NCBI GenBank assembly: GCA_021372535.1
Contig: JAJFUH010000107.1
Span: 69,768-109,893, forward strand
Source: a bacterium
Lineage (GTDB): Bacteria; Latescibacterota; Latescibacteria; Latescibacterales; Latescibacteraceae
Reading direction: 5' to 3'
Length of the DNA: 40,126 nucleotides
Shown one piece after another: positions 25,985 through 34,661 of this stretch. The translations under genes were made by a program, and so were the position numbers. Within the stretch, counting starts at the first letter, position 1. Every line of letters starts with the position of its first letter. The notes beneath the pieces are model-generated. The model made no database searches, was not told the origin of the DNA, and worked only from the letters and a program-made list of their open reading frames with translations.

Positions 25985-27565
25985 TCATGCATACCACGGG
26001 CGTTTACGGTCGAGCTTTCCGCCGAGCACCTCCATGGCGATGTTGACATCGTCCACGATCTGAAAGTCGTACATGCCCACACATATGAAGTCGGCGCCGC
26101 CGTCGAACGCATACTTGAATCCCTCTTTCGGCTCGATTGCGCCGGCAGCGAGAACCTTGAAAGCAATCCATGGCTGGCTGAGTGTCCCCATGAACTCGAT
26201 GGTCTCTTCCGGTTCGGTACACCAGAGATTGTCATGGTCTCCGAGTCCCTCTTTCGCTCCTTCGAGCCGGGCCGACCAGTAATCTGTCCGATGAAGCGTT
26301 TTTACCCAGAAATCCGGTATAACACCCTGTTCGACGCATTTTTTGACCGTATAGAGGTCATGCGCCCCGATACCGGCGGGGATGCCATTCTGACGGATGA
26401 GGTCGATCGCCTTCCCGACCGGCTCGACATTCCCCTCGCGGGCGTATTGGTCAGCGCTTGCGCCGTGCACATAACACGCGCTCGCGCCGAAATCGACACA
26501 CCGCTTCGCTCCCTCGATGATGTTGTCCGATGTGGTATTGGGTATGAATTTGATTTTGCCGATGCCACGGCGCCAGTATTCGTCCATGACACCCGACAGA
26601 ATCGGATTTGTGAGAAAGGCGTTGATTCCGCACTTCTCGGCAAGCATGAACGTTTCGAATATCTTCGCCTTGTGGTGGTATGCCTTGACGAGATTGGAGA
26701 CATAGAGGAGATCGCGGGCGTGGACGAAGCCGTTGATCAGGTTCCCGCCGAGGATGACGCGGCTCAGTCCGAGATTCTTGATTTGAGCCTGCGGAACCTT
26801 CTCTTTGAGGTTTTCCATGCTCGTGAAGCTGAAGGTCTTGGCTGTCGCGCGAGAGACCGCATCGGCCTGAAATTCCTTGAGGCGCTTCTCCTCGTAGCTC
26901 TCCCATCCGAGTTTCCTGAGCACTGCAATGATGAATATCCCGAGTACCGGGAATGTGGCGAGACTTTTGAAAAGCTCGCGGCGGCCGATTGAAGGGGGGG
27001 TATCATGGTTTTCGCCCGTCTGCTGCGACGCCTCTTTGGGGAGTGGTTGAGCGACCGAATCACCGGTGCGTTTTAATCGCAGATATGCAACATACCGGTC
27101 GAGCCCGAGGAATGTCCCGGTCGGAAAAAGCGCCACCACAATCAGAGCGATGAGTTCCACGAGGTTTTTATCAACGATCAGGTAGCTTCCCTCGGTTATA
27201 ACACCGTAATCCATGCCGATGAACGGAGGATTGGCGACATAGTACAGAAAAAGAAGGACAATGCCGAAAACGGCTGAGGGGCGGGTTAACAGACCGGCCA
27301 TGAGTCCCAGTCCGATGAGTGTGAGTCCCCAGATGTTGAGGAAATCGACTACGGAAAGGACGGAGGGTGTGTCAGCAATCCAGTGGAATATCGGGGAGAA
27401 TATCCACTTGGAAATGGCGAGAAATCCCTTGGATGTCCAGTCAGGGGTATAAATCTTGGCGACACCCTCGTAGAGAAAGTGCCATCCGACAGCCACGCGG
27501 AGCAGCGTGAGAGCGGAAAGCTGAATGAGGGTAACGGGTCGGTCCGGTTCGCTGCGAGGTATCAT
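25985..27565 (-). CDS. DoxX-family membrane domain fused via internal Tat-like segment to a barrel-like domain
   Basis: The 526-aa protein begins with a DoxX-type four-helix membrane domain (about 15-152; LRVAVGWHFLYEGVAKIY, LIGLGLMAGLLTRPSA). A polar linker leads to GRRELFK (194-200), a twin-arginine motif followed by a hydrophobic segment (201-217), as in Tat signals or anchors. Residues about 240-526 form a soluble alpha/beta domain that looks like a TIM barrel (LGLSRVILGGNLINGFVHARD, GINAFLTNP, YVHGAS, GIPAGIGAHDL, DFICVGMYDF). The expected topology puts the barrel in the periplasm, held by five helices. I do not recognise its enzyme activity; distant similarity to aldo/keto-reductase-like proteins is a guess. 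The ribosome site AAGGGG is 12 bp from the ATG. Confidence 0.82.
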   Translation of the reverse strand: MIPRSEPDRPVTLIQLSALTLLRVAVGWHFLYEGVAKIYTPDWTSKGFLAISKWIFSPIFHWIADTPSVLSVVDFLNIWGLTLIGLGLMAGLLTRPSAVFGIVLLFLYYVANPPFIGMDYGVITEGSYLIVDKNLVELIALIVVALFPTGTFLGLDRYVAYLRLKRTGDSVAQPLPKEASQQTGENHDTPPSIGRRELFKSLATFPVLGIFIIAVLRKLGWESYEEKRLKEFQADAVSRATAKTFSFTSMENLKEKVPQAQIKNLGLSRVILGGNLINGFVHARDLLYVSNLVKAYHHKAKIFETFMLAEKCGINAFLTNPILSGVMDEYWRRGIGKIKFIPNTTSDNIIEGAKRCVDFGASACYVHGASADQYAREGNVEPVGKAIDLIRQNGIPAGIGAHDLYTVKKCVEQGVIPDFWVKTLHRTDYWSARLEGAKEGLGDHDNLWCTEPEETIEFMGTLSQPWIAFKVLAAGAIEPKEGFKYAFDGGADFICVGMYDFQIVDDVNIAMEVLGGKLDRKRPWYA

Positions 27566-28067
27566 GATCTTGTTTTCCCCTTTCGAGCGGCTGAATCGAG
27601 TATTATGGGTTATAAGAACAGATCAATCATGAATCGGCAGAACTGCGAATGGTATTTTTTCACACGCCCGGTTATAATACATGCAGATATAGAATGTGTT
27701 TAATCTTTTCTTTATTTCTCCGTTGATTAAACAGTAACATCGGATAACCTCATGCTGAACTGGTTTCAGCATCGTTTTAAATCACTACGGGCACCTATAT
27801 TGCCCGTTCGATTGCAACCTGGTATTATATATTGTGCCTTGGTGCCTTTGTGGTGAAAAATCTTCATAAATAATCCGGATATTATTTTCACAAATTTATC
27901 ATAATTCTCCGTATTGTCAATGTTAATAAAAAATCCGTGTTCATCAGTAGTCTATTGAATCTTGAAAAGGTAAAAAAAGGGGGCCGCTTTCTGTTGTCGC
28001 GGGAAGCAGCCCCATTTCAGTTTGTATATACAGGCAGGATTACAAAATTCCTGTTGAGAGATAATGT
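27566..28067. other. Intergenic region with several dispersed repeat pieces
   Basis: The 502-bp spacer has no credible gene. It contains a small palindrome at 27752-27772 (ATGCTGAA-CTGGT-TTCAGCAT), a copy of the right module of the composite repeat at about 27832-27879 (TTGTGCCTTGGTGCCTTTG onwards), a degenerate, inverted left module at about 27931-27962, and a terminator for the deacetylase gene. The promoter of the DoxX-fusion gene should lie near 27600-27700; no strong match was seen. Confidence 0.6.
27971..28013 (-). terminator. Rho-independent terminator of the YdjC/ChbG-type gene
   Basis: Read on the minus strand, GGGGCTGCTT (28013-28004) pairs with AAGCGGCCCC (27989-27980) through ten pairs with one G-U, followed by C and seven T residues. 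It lies 55 bp past the stop codon at 28068. Confidence 0.8.
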
Positions 28068-28946
28068 CTACCGTTTCTTTTGTTCTTTCCATAAATCGGT
28101 ATAACTGACCAGCTTGATGCCTTTGGCCAGAATCATCGATTTAACCTCGATGCTGGTGAGGACCCCTAATTCAGCCGCACGGTGGGCGCCGACCCCGCCA
28201 TTGGTAAAGATGTGATCGGGCTGGGTATGAATGAGGGCATCCTGTTCCGGCGATTCTATTCCGATATGACAAACCCATAGCCATAATCCCGGTTTGAGCT
28301 CCTGAAGCATTTTTACTGCGGCATCTTTTTTCTGGGCTACCGGGACAGTATAGACACTGCCGGGACTTCCTTCACCAAGCTCGGACGATATGGGTACATT
28401 ATTTTCTTTTGCGATGGTTTTGATGACATTTTCGAGGCCCGGATAGTCGTTCAATTCCATATAATGGGTATCGACATACTGGACATTAATACCTTTTTTC
28501 TTTGCCAGAGCCACTTGTGCTCTCAGTTCCGCATCTATCTCTTCGATTTTGGGCTTATGCGCCCAGAGCACATCAGGTGATGTGTACAGAAATCCATCCT
28601 CGTCAACGATTGAGGATACCTTGTCATACGGGAGCACCGGGCGCCATCTGTATCCGCGCCATTCACCCACCAGCGCGAGATGAACGCCGGTACACCAGCC
28701 CGGGTTTTTCCTGCACAGCTCGGCTGCGCCTTCAAACCACGGCCCCGGAACGATGATTGCGCCGCTTGTCAGGACTCCCTCATTGAAAGCTTTCTCGAAG
28801 CCTGCAAGTGATCCCTGGGTCATGCCCATGTCATCGCCGCGAACGATGACCCTGATATCCTGGGCACCTGCCGTTTGCGGAATTACCCAAACAGCAATAC
28901 ATAAAACGCAGAGTACAGCAGCAGCTTTAAACACTGTCTCTTTCAT
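28068..28946 (-). CDS. Secreted YdjC/ChbG-family carbohydrate deacetylase
   Basis: The start at 28946 is chosen over the upstream in-frame ATG at 29096 because a strong AAGGAGG lies 9-10 bp before it and the protein then opens with a Sec signal (about 1-28, ending TAGAQ). The 292-aa product has the family motif VRGDDMGMTQ (Asp38, Asp39), GVHLALVGEW (His89) and YVDTHYME (His161), matching the metal-binding Asp and His residues of ChbG/HpnK-type deacetylases. It should remove N-acetyl or other acyl groups from sugars in the periplasm; most characterised relatives are cytoplasmic, so export is a difference. It is divergent from the esterase gene. Confidence 0.88.
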   Translation of the reverse strand: MKETVFKAAAVLCVLCIAVWVIPQTAGAQDIRVIVRGDDMGMTQGSLAGFEKAFNEGVLTSGAIIVPGPWFEGAAELCRKNPGWCTGVHLALVGEWRGYRWRPVLPYDKVSSIVDEDGFLYTSPDVLWAHKPKIEEIDAELRAQVALAKKKGINVQYVDTHYMELNDYPGLENVIKTIAKENNVPISSELGEGSPGSVYTVPVAQKKDAAVKMLQELKPGLWLWVCHIGIESPEQDALIHTQPDHIFTNGGVGAHRAAELGVLTSIEVKSMILAKGIKLVSYTDLWKEQKKR

Positions 28947-29070
28947 GACAGGGCTCCTCCTTTTGTGATTTTTTAAGTACTGGTTGCCTTGTTTAAATTT
29001 AAAATATATAATTATCTTATGCTGCGCTATAGTATTATTTGTATTTTTCTCATGATGTTTTCGGGTGCTG

Positions 29071-29096
29071 TTGATAATAAAATGACAGTTTATCAA
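29071..29096. promoter_or_regulatory. Operator-like inverted repeat in a divergent promoter region
   Basis: TTGATAA (29071-29077) and TTATCAA (29090-29096) form a 7-bp inverted repeat with 12 bp between, within the 217-bp spacer of two divergent secreted-enzyme genes. A shared regulator is possible; no promoter could be placed securely. Confidence 0.25.
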
Positions 29097-29163
29097 GTCG
29101 TTGGGGCGCTATGCAAAATGAGGCCGCTTCGATTCATTTTCATGGTTGTAAAAAAGGAAGCGA

Positions 29164-29958
29164 ATGATGATGTTCAGAACTCGTGCTGTTCTCTGTGCCG
29201 TGACTTGTGCATTGTTGCTTATGTTTTCAGGTATTGCCGCCGAAAATACTAAAAATACTGCGGGGCCGAATGAGAAATTGTATGTTTTCCTTCTTATCGG
29301 ACAATCCAATATGGCCGGGAGAGCCCCGATCGGGGACGAAGACAGGGCGCCCATCGAGCGGTGCTATCTGCTCAATGCCTCGGACGAGTGGGAAATCGCA
29401 TCGAATCCGCTCAACAGGTATTCACGGTACCGGAAAGAGATGAGCATGCAGAAACTCAATCCCGGTTATACCTTTGCAAAGAAAATTCTCCGCTCGGACC
29501 CGTCCATAACCGTGGGTCTCGTGGTCAACGCACGCGGTGGAACGAGCATCTCACAGTGGAGCAGAGGGGGACTTCTCTACTCTGAGGCGGTGAGACGGGT
29601 AAAAATCGCACAGAAGACCGGCGTGCTGAAGGGAATTCTCTGGCATCAGGGCGAAGCGGACTGTTCCGATCCACTGTACCTTGACAAGCTGAAGGTATTG
29701 ATCGGTAATTTCAGAGAGGACCTCGGGGCGCCAGACCTTCCCTTTATCGCCGGGCAGATAAACGGATCATGGCCGGTGAACGATCAGATTGCCAGACTCC
29801 CCCGTGAGGTTCCCTGTACCGGGTTTGCCTCATCCGAAGGATTGAATGTGCTCGATGACTGGCATTTCGACACCCCGGGCATGAGGATTTTCGGCGAACG
29901 CTATGCCGACGCGGTTCTGCCTTTTCTCGGGAAAAAACAGCAGAGGACCGTGAAATAA
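29164..29958 (+). CDS. Secreted SGNH-type carbohydrate esterase (sialate O-acetylesterase-like)
   Basis: The 264-aa protein has a signal peptide (about 1-26, FSGIAAE). LLIGQSNMAG places the nucleophile Ser48 in the GQSN motif of the sialate-O-acetylesterase/plant CE6-like group. GILWHQGEADC (158-167) is the second conserved block, and DDWHFD supplies the Asp/His pair (Asp231 or 232, His234) near the end. The complete triad suggests an active acetylxylan or sialate-type esterase. AAGGAAG precedes the ATG. Being next to the secreted deacetylase suggests a joint role in stripping acyl groups from glycans. Confidence 0.9.
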   Translation: MMMFRTRAVLCAVTCALLLMFSGIAAENTKNTAGPNEKLYVFLLIGQSNMAGRAPIGDEDRAPIERCYLLNASDEWEIASNPLNRYSRYRKEMSMQKLNPGYTFAKKILRSDPSITVGLVVNARGGTSISQWSRGGLLYSEAVRRVKIAQKTGVLKGILWHQGEADCSDPLYLDKLKVLIGNFREDLGAPDLPFIAGQINGSWPVNDQIARLPREVPCTGFASSEGLNVLDDWHFDTPGMRIFGERYADAVLPFLGKKQQRTVK

Positions 29959-30101
29959 AACCTTTGTAATCGAGGTCTGTGCAGAATAATAAGGTTCACA
30001 TGGGCCTGTGTCGTTTCTCAGCCTGGTTTTATCTGAAAATGCATCTGCTGTTTCATGTGCCAAAGCCCCGGCCTGGTGTCGGGAGTCCCCGTAACGCCGT
30101 C

Positions 30102-30125
30102 ATTCCCGAATCGCTGATAGGGAAT
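30102..30125. repeat. ATTCCC/GGGAAT interspersed palindrome
   Basis: ATTCCC (30102-30107) and GGGAAT (30120-30125) bracket 12 nt, then CC and five T residues. The word CGTCATTCCC...GGGAATCC resembles widely scattered bacterial palindromes. It may also serve as a weak terminator for the esterase gene, 144 bp past its stop. Confidence 0.35.
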
Positions 30126-30191
30126 CCTTTTTAAATGACTTGCAGGAATTTGGAATAAAACACATATGGTACATTGTCGGGAGGGATATCT

Positions 30192-32132
30192 TTGAAATAC
30201 CTGAACACAATCGATTATACGGTCATTCTGATCTATTTTTCGATACTTCTCGGTCTCGGTCTTGTGCTCAAAAAGATGGCGTCACGAAGCCTCGAAGATT
30301 ACTTTCTCGGAGGCAGAAAGCTCCCCTGGTGGGCGCTCGGTGTCTCGGGAATGGCGTCGTATCTCGATATGACCGGCACCATGATCATTACATCGTTTCT
30401 GTTCATGCTCGGTCCCCGGGGACTGTTCATAGAGTTCCGGGGCGGCGCTGTCCTGCCGCTCGCTTTCATGCTCGTCTGGATGGGGAAATGGCACAGGCGG
30501 TCACGGTGTATAACCGGCGCCGAGTGGATGATATTCAGGTTCGGCGAGGGTTTCGGCGGTCAGTTTGCCCGTCTTACCGCGGCATTGGCAGCGATACTGC
30601 TCACTGTCGGCATGCTGGCATACCTCGTGAAAGGTGCAGGGCTTTTTCTGTCCATGTTCCTGCCTTTTTCTCCGCTCGCCTGCTCGCTCATCATGATAGG
30701 TGTCGCAGCGTTGTATACCATGGCTTCTGGTTTTTACGGCGTTGTGTTCATCGATCTTTTTCAATCAATGATCATTCTTGTTGCGGTTGTTGCGATTTCG
30801 CTCATGGCGTTCCTAAAACCATACGATGTTCAGAGCCTCGCCGCACTGGCCCATAGTGTAACCGGCAGCGCCGAATGGACGAGTTCACGGCTGCAATGGT
30901 TTACATCCATGCCGCGGGGTTACGAAGCCTACCGTCACCTTGCGATGTTCGCGATGTTTTACTTCCTCCGCCAGATATTCGGTGGCATGTGCGCGGGGGA
31001 CGACCCCAAGTATTTCGGCGCCCGCAGCGACCGTGAATGCGGCACGCTGACCTTCATGTGGACATCCCTCATGATGTTCCGGTGGCCCATGATGATGGCG
31101 TTTGCGGTGCTCGGACTTTTTCTCGTGCAGAATCTGTTTCCCGACCAGGGGGTGCTGATTCAGGCCGCCGATCTCATCAAGAATCACCTCGGCGCAGTCG
31201 ACAAGAGCCGCTGGCCCGATGCTCTTGCCGGAATCATCAATGCTCCCGGCCATTATCCGGCGCTCGTCGCCGGTCTCTCCAATCTGCTGGGGGATGACTG
31301 GTCATCGAAACTCCAGCTTCTGAGTTTCGAGGGAACCGTCAATCCCGAGCGCATTCTTCCGGCTGTCATTCTCTATGACATACCGATGGGTTTCCGCGGG
31401 ATGATTCTTGTGGCGCTCATCGCTGCGGCTATGACCACATTCGATTCCACGGTCAACAGGACGACGGGTTTCTTCATCCGTGATATCTATCAGCGGTATA
31501 TGAGACCTTCAGCCCCGAACAGGGAAATGATCGTTGCAAGCTGGGTTTTCATTGTCGTTCTCGTTGCGGTCGGGTTTGCCCTCGGATACTCGACAAGAAG
31601 CATCAACGATATTTGGGGATGGATCAACATGAGTTTCGGAGCCGGTCTCCTTATCCCCAGTCTCATGCGGTTTTACTGGTGGCGTTACAACGGCGGAGGT
31701 TTTGCCCTCGGCACCGTTGTCGGGATGGTTTTTGCCGTTGCACAGCGTTTCATGTTTCCCGAGCTCGACGAGCGTCTTCAGTTTGCGCTCGTAAGTGTTG
31801 TATCGTTCGCCGGCGCCGTTGCCGGAACCTATTTGAGCAGGCCGACCGACCGGGCGATACTCGAAAACTTTTACCATAAAACCCGGCCGTTCGGTTTCTG
31901 GGGGCCGCTCAGGAAAAAAATGTCCCCTGATATCCGCGCCGGTATGGAACGGGAGCACCGCTACGATATCATCGCGCTTCCGTTTGTTCTTGGCTGGCAG
32001 ATCACGCTTTTCATGCTGCCAATGCAGCTCATAATTAAATCCTATGGGGCATTCCGGGTTACATTTGCTGTCTGGGCCGTATGCTTCGCAGGGATGTACC
32101 TGTTCTGGTACCGTAAGCTGCCGGAAGGATGA
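30192..32132 (+). CDS. SSS-family sodium/solute symporter, first tandem copy (TTG start)
   Basis: I place the start at TTG 30192: GGGAGGG lies about 6 bp upstream, and from there the protein (646 aa) aligns from its second residue with the next gene. The earlier TTG at 30174 adds six residues with no ribosome site. The protein has roughly 13-15 membrane spans, with the SSS pattern DYFLGGRKLPWWALGVSGMA, then YTMASGFYGVVFIDLFQS and ALIAAAMTTFDSTVNR at the sodium site. It should import a solute with Na+. Of the first 61 aligned residues after the start, 53 are identical to the downstream copy, showing a tandem duplication. The substrate is unknown. Confidence 0.92.
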   Translation: MKYLNTIDYTVILIYFSILLGLGLVLKKMASRSLEDYFLGGRKLPWWALGVSGMASYLDMTGTMIITSFLFMLGPRGLFIEFRGGAVLPLAFMLVWMGKWHRRSRCITGAEWMIFRFGEGFGGQFARLTAALAAILLTVGMLAYLVKGAGLFLSMFLPFSPLACSLIMIGVAALYTMASGFYGVVFIDLFQSMIILVAVVAISLMAFLKPYDVQSLAALAHSVTGSAEWTSSRLQWFTSMPRGYEAYRHLAMFAMFYFLRQIFGGMCAGDDPKYFGARSDRECGTLTFMWTSLMMFRWPMMMAFAVLGLFLVQNLFPDQGVLIQAADLIKNHLGAVDKSRWPDALAGIINAPGHYPALVAGLSNLLGDDWSSKLQLLSFEGTVNPERILPAVILYDIPMGFRGMILVALIAAAMTTFDSTVNRTTGFFIRDIYQRYMRPSAPNREMIVASWVFIVVLVAVGFALGYSTRSINDIWGWINMSFGAGLLIPSLMRFYWWRYNGGGFALGTVVGMVFAVAQRFMFPELDERLQFALVSVVSFAGAVAGTYLSRPTDRAILENFYHKTRPFGFWGPLRKKMSPDIRAGMEREHRYDIIALPFVLGWQITLFMLPMQLIIKSYGAFRVTFAVWAVCFAGMYLFWYRKLPEG

Positions 32133-32188
32133 TTTTATCCGTGATGCGGGTGAGTGAGAGAAAACGGAGATACCCGATAAGTTCTCAA

Positions 32189-32325
32189 GATTCGATAGAA
32201 CGCGGATTTACGCGGATTTGAGTTTAGTACCTTACCGATGTAACATTGCAGGGGTAATTCATGAATTACCCCTGCTCCGTGTCTCCGTGGTGAAATTTTT
32301 TATGAATATTTCCAGATAAATTCGG
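32189..32325 (+). repeat. Composite 137-bp dispersed repeat, copy 1
   Basis: Three modules occur in order: a GATTCGATAGAACGCGG left end with a repeated ACGCGGATT word, a perfect 28-bp palindrome at 32248-32275 (core GGGGTAATTCATGAATTACC), and a right end TCCGTGTCTCCGTGGTGAAA. The whole unit recurs in reverse at 37141-37277. It fills most of the 229-bp gap between the two symporter genes. Confidence 0.85.
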
Positions 32326-32361
32326 AATAGACACTAATCGTAAAATGTCAGGAGGATACCT

Positions 32362-34302
32362 ATGGAATACCTGAACACGATCGATTATACAGTCATGCTG
32401 ATCTATTTTGCCATTCTTATAGGTCTCGGCATGGTTCTTAAAAAGATGGCATCCCGAAGTCTCGAGGATTACTTCCTCGGCGGAAGGAGACTCCCCTGGT
32501 GGGCGCTCGGCGTTTCGGGCATGGCATCGTTTCTCGATATCACCGGCACCATGATCATCACATCCTTCCTGTTCATGCTCGGACCGCGGGGGCTTTTCAT
32601 CGAGTTCCGCGGCGGCGCGGTGCTTGTTCTGCCCTTCATGCTCCTGTGGACCGGGAAATGGCACCGTCGCTCCGGCTGTATAACGGGAGCCGAGTGGATG
32701 GTGTTCAGGTTCGGCGAGAGTATCAGCGGGCAGTTCGCCCGTATCGCCCGCGCCATTGCGGAAATACTTATCACCATCGGAATGCTCGCTTATCTGGTCA
32801 AAGGGGTCGGATTATTCCTTTCGATGTTTCTTCCTTTTTCTCCGCTTGTGTGTTCGATTATCATGATCAGTGTGGCCGCGATCTATACCATGGCATCGGG
32901 TTTTTACGGCGTTGTATTCACCGACATGTTTCAATCGTTCATTATTCTCACCGCAGTCATAGCTATTTCGATACTGGCGCTCATGAAAGCTTCCGATTCG
33001 CAGACTATTGCGCTTCTTGCACATGAAGTCACCGGGAATCCCGACTGGATGACATCACGGCTCCGGTGGTTTACTTCGATGCCGAAGGGTTATGAAGCCT
33101 ACAGTCATCTCGCCATGTTCGCCTTCTTTTACCTTCTGCGTAATATTATCGGCGGTGTGGGCTCGGGAGACGATCCGAAATTCTTCGGCGCGAAGAGCGA
33201 CCGCGAGTGCGGGAAACTCACCTTTTTCTGGACATGGCTCATGATGTTCCGCTGGCCGCTCATGATATCTTTTGTCGTGCTCGGTCTGTTCCTCGTCAAG
33301 GATCTTTTCCCGGATCAGGGGGTGCTTATCCAGGCAGCCGATCTCATCAAAAACCATTTCGGCGCAATTGACAAGAGCCGCTGGGCCGATGTGCTGTCCG
33401 GCGTTATCCATTATCCCGAACGGTATCCGGACCTCGTTTCGGGTCTTTCCAACATTCTTGGGCAGAACTGGACATCCAAACTTCAGCTTCTCAGTTACGA
33501 GGGAACCATTAATCCCGAACGTATTCTTCCTGCTGTCATCCTGTTCGATATTCCCATGGGATTTCGCGGGATGATCCTTATCGCGCTTATTGCGGCATGT
33601 ATGTCCACCTTCGATTCCACGGTCAATAAGACAGCGGGATTTTTCACCCGCGATATCTACCAGCGCTATCTCCGCCCCTCGGCATCAAACAGGGAGCTCA
33701 TAACGGCCAGCTGGGGATTCATTGTCATACTGGTCACCGCAGGCTACGTGATGGGCTATTCAACGAGGAGTATCAACGATATCTGGGGCTGGATTATCAT
33801 GAGCCTCGGCGGAGGGATGATCATACCCTTTATGCTGCGCCTGTACTGGTGGCGTTTCAACGGAGGCGGTTTCGCCATCGGCCTGATGGGAGGCATGCTC
33901 TGCTCTGTAATCCAGCGGTTCATGTTTCCCGATCTCGATGAACGTCTCCAGTTTACCATTATTACCTCTATCGGATTGATTTGTTCGATAATCGGTACCT
34001 ATATCAGCAAACCAACCGATCGAGCGGTTCTTGAGAATTTCTATAGGAAAACACGCCCCTTCGGATTATGGGGACCTCTGAAATCCATTCTTTCTTCAGG
34101 GGAACGGACCGCGATGGAACACGAGCACCGTTACGATATCATCGCGCTTCCTTTTGTGATGCTCTGGCAGATTACCCTGTTCCTGCTGCCTATGCAGCTT
34201 ATCATCAGGGCGTATGATTCGTTTTTGTGGACTTTGCCGGTGTTTATTCTGTCGCTTGCAGGAATCTATTTCTTCTGGTACAAAAAACTGCCAACAACCT
34301 GA
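32362..34302 (+). CDS. SSS-family sodium/solute symporter, second tandem copy
   Basis: This 646-aa symporter is the paralogue of the gene just upstream, with the same length and spans. It shares DYFLGGRRLPWWALGVSGMA, YTMASGFYGVVFTDMFQS and LIAACMSTFDSTVNK. It uses ATG with AGGAGG 7 bp before it, unlike the TTG of its twin, so the two may be made in different amounts. Substitutions are mostly conservative, but MTTFDS becomes MSTFDS at the likely sodium site and GGMCAGDD becomes GGVGSGDD in a central loop, so selectivity may differ. The substrate is unknown. A TonB receptor follows 359 bp later under its own promoter. Confidence 0.93.
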   Translation: MEYLNTIDYTVMLIYFAILIGLGMVLKKMASRSLEDYFLGGRRLPWWALGVSGMASFLDITGTMIITSFLFMLGPRGLFIEFRGGAVLVLPFMLLWTGKWHRRSGCITGAEWMVFRFGESISGQFARIARAIAEILITIGMLAYLVKGVGLFLSMFLPFSPLVCSIIMISVAAIYTMASGFYGVVFTDMFQSFIILTAVIAISILALMKASDSQTIALLAHEVTGNPDWMTSRLRWFTSMPKGYEAYSHLAMFAFFYLLRNIIGGVGSGDDPKFFGAKSDRECGKLTFFWTWLMMFRWPLMISFVVLGLFLVKDLFPDQGVLIQAADLIKNHFGAIDKSRWADVLSGVIHYPERYPDLVSGLSNILGQNWTSKLQLLSYEGTINPERILPAVILFDIPMGFRGMILIALIAACMSTFDSTVNKTAGFFTRDIYQRYLRPSASNRELITASWGFIVILVTAGYVMGYSTRSINDIWGWIIMSLGGGMIIPFMLRLYWWRFNGGGFAIGLMGGMLCSVIQRFMFPDLDERLQFTIITSIGLICSIIGTYISKPTDRAVLENFYRKTRPFGLWGPLKSILSSGERTAMEHEHRYDIIALPFVMLWQITLFLLPMQLIIRAYDSFLWTLPVFILSLAGIYFFWYKKLPTT

Positions 34303-34661
34303 AAACTGTTTAAAGTATACCGTTTCTGCGTAATAGGGTGCTCCGTTGATTATACTGTGGTTTCGCACGGTGTCATACCGGAATCGAACCGGCTTCGGCG
34401 CCGGGCAACGGCAAATAATACATGATATTATCGTTATTAAAATTTATATAAAAAAAATATATTGACAATAAATGTTAATATATATATTATATATCTATCA
34501 ACACATAATTGGAGCACTGGTAAAATATTAAAGATGACGTTATATTATATGTAAGTATATAAATAGTTTATATATAATATTATTGTGCCTTGTATTCGTT
34601 TACTCGTTTTCGGGGTGGTTTTTCCCACTGTCTCAAATCCCTTTATACACGGAGAAAAGAT
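34303..34661. other. Intergenic region before the second TonB receptor
   Basis: The 359-bp spacer has no gene. The first part holds a small GC-rich hairpin (CCGGC at 34389-34393, GCCGG at 34400-34404). From about 34430 it turns very AT-rich and contains a strong promoter. The last 30 bp carry the ribosome site GGAGAAAAG. Confidence 0.6.
34462..34490 (+). promoter_or_regulatory. Sigma-70-type promoter for the TonB receptor
   Basis: Perfect TTGACA (34462-34467), a 17-bp spacer and TATTAT (34485-34490), five of six to consensus, sit in AT-rich DNA. The start would be near 34497, giving a leader of about 165 nt. The long leader leaves room for regulation, but no riboswitch fold was recognised. 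Confidence 0.7.

Noticed and set aside
26234-26992. 252-codon frame on the plus strand
   Set aside because: Antisense to the barrel part of the DoxX fusion; the composition is unusually acidic and no motif is visible.
28947-29096. 50-residue N-terminal extension of the YdjC/ChbG-type protein
   Set aside because: The start at 28946 has a strong ribosome site and gives a proper signal peptide; the extension is low-complexity and would bury it.
34369-34410. tRNA-like T-arm on the minus strand (GCCGG-TTCGATT-CCGGT)
   Set aside because: No acceptor, D-arm or anticodon arm can be built around it, and no CCA-compatible end exists.
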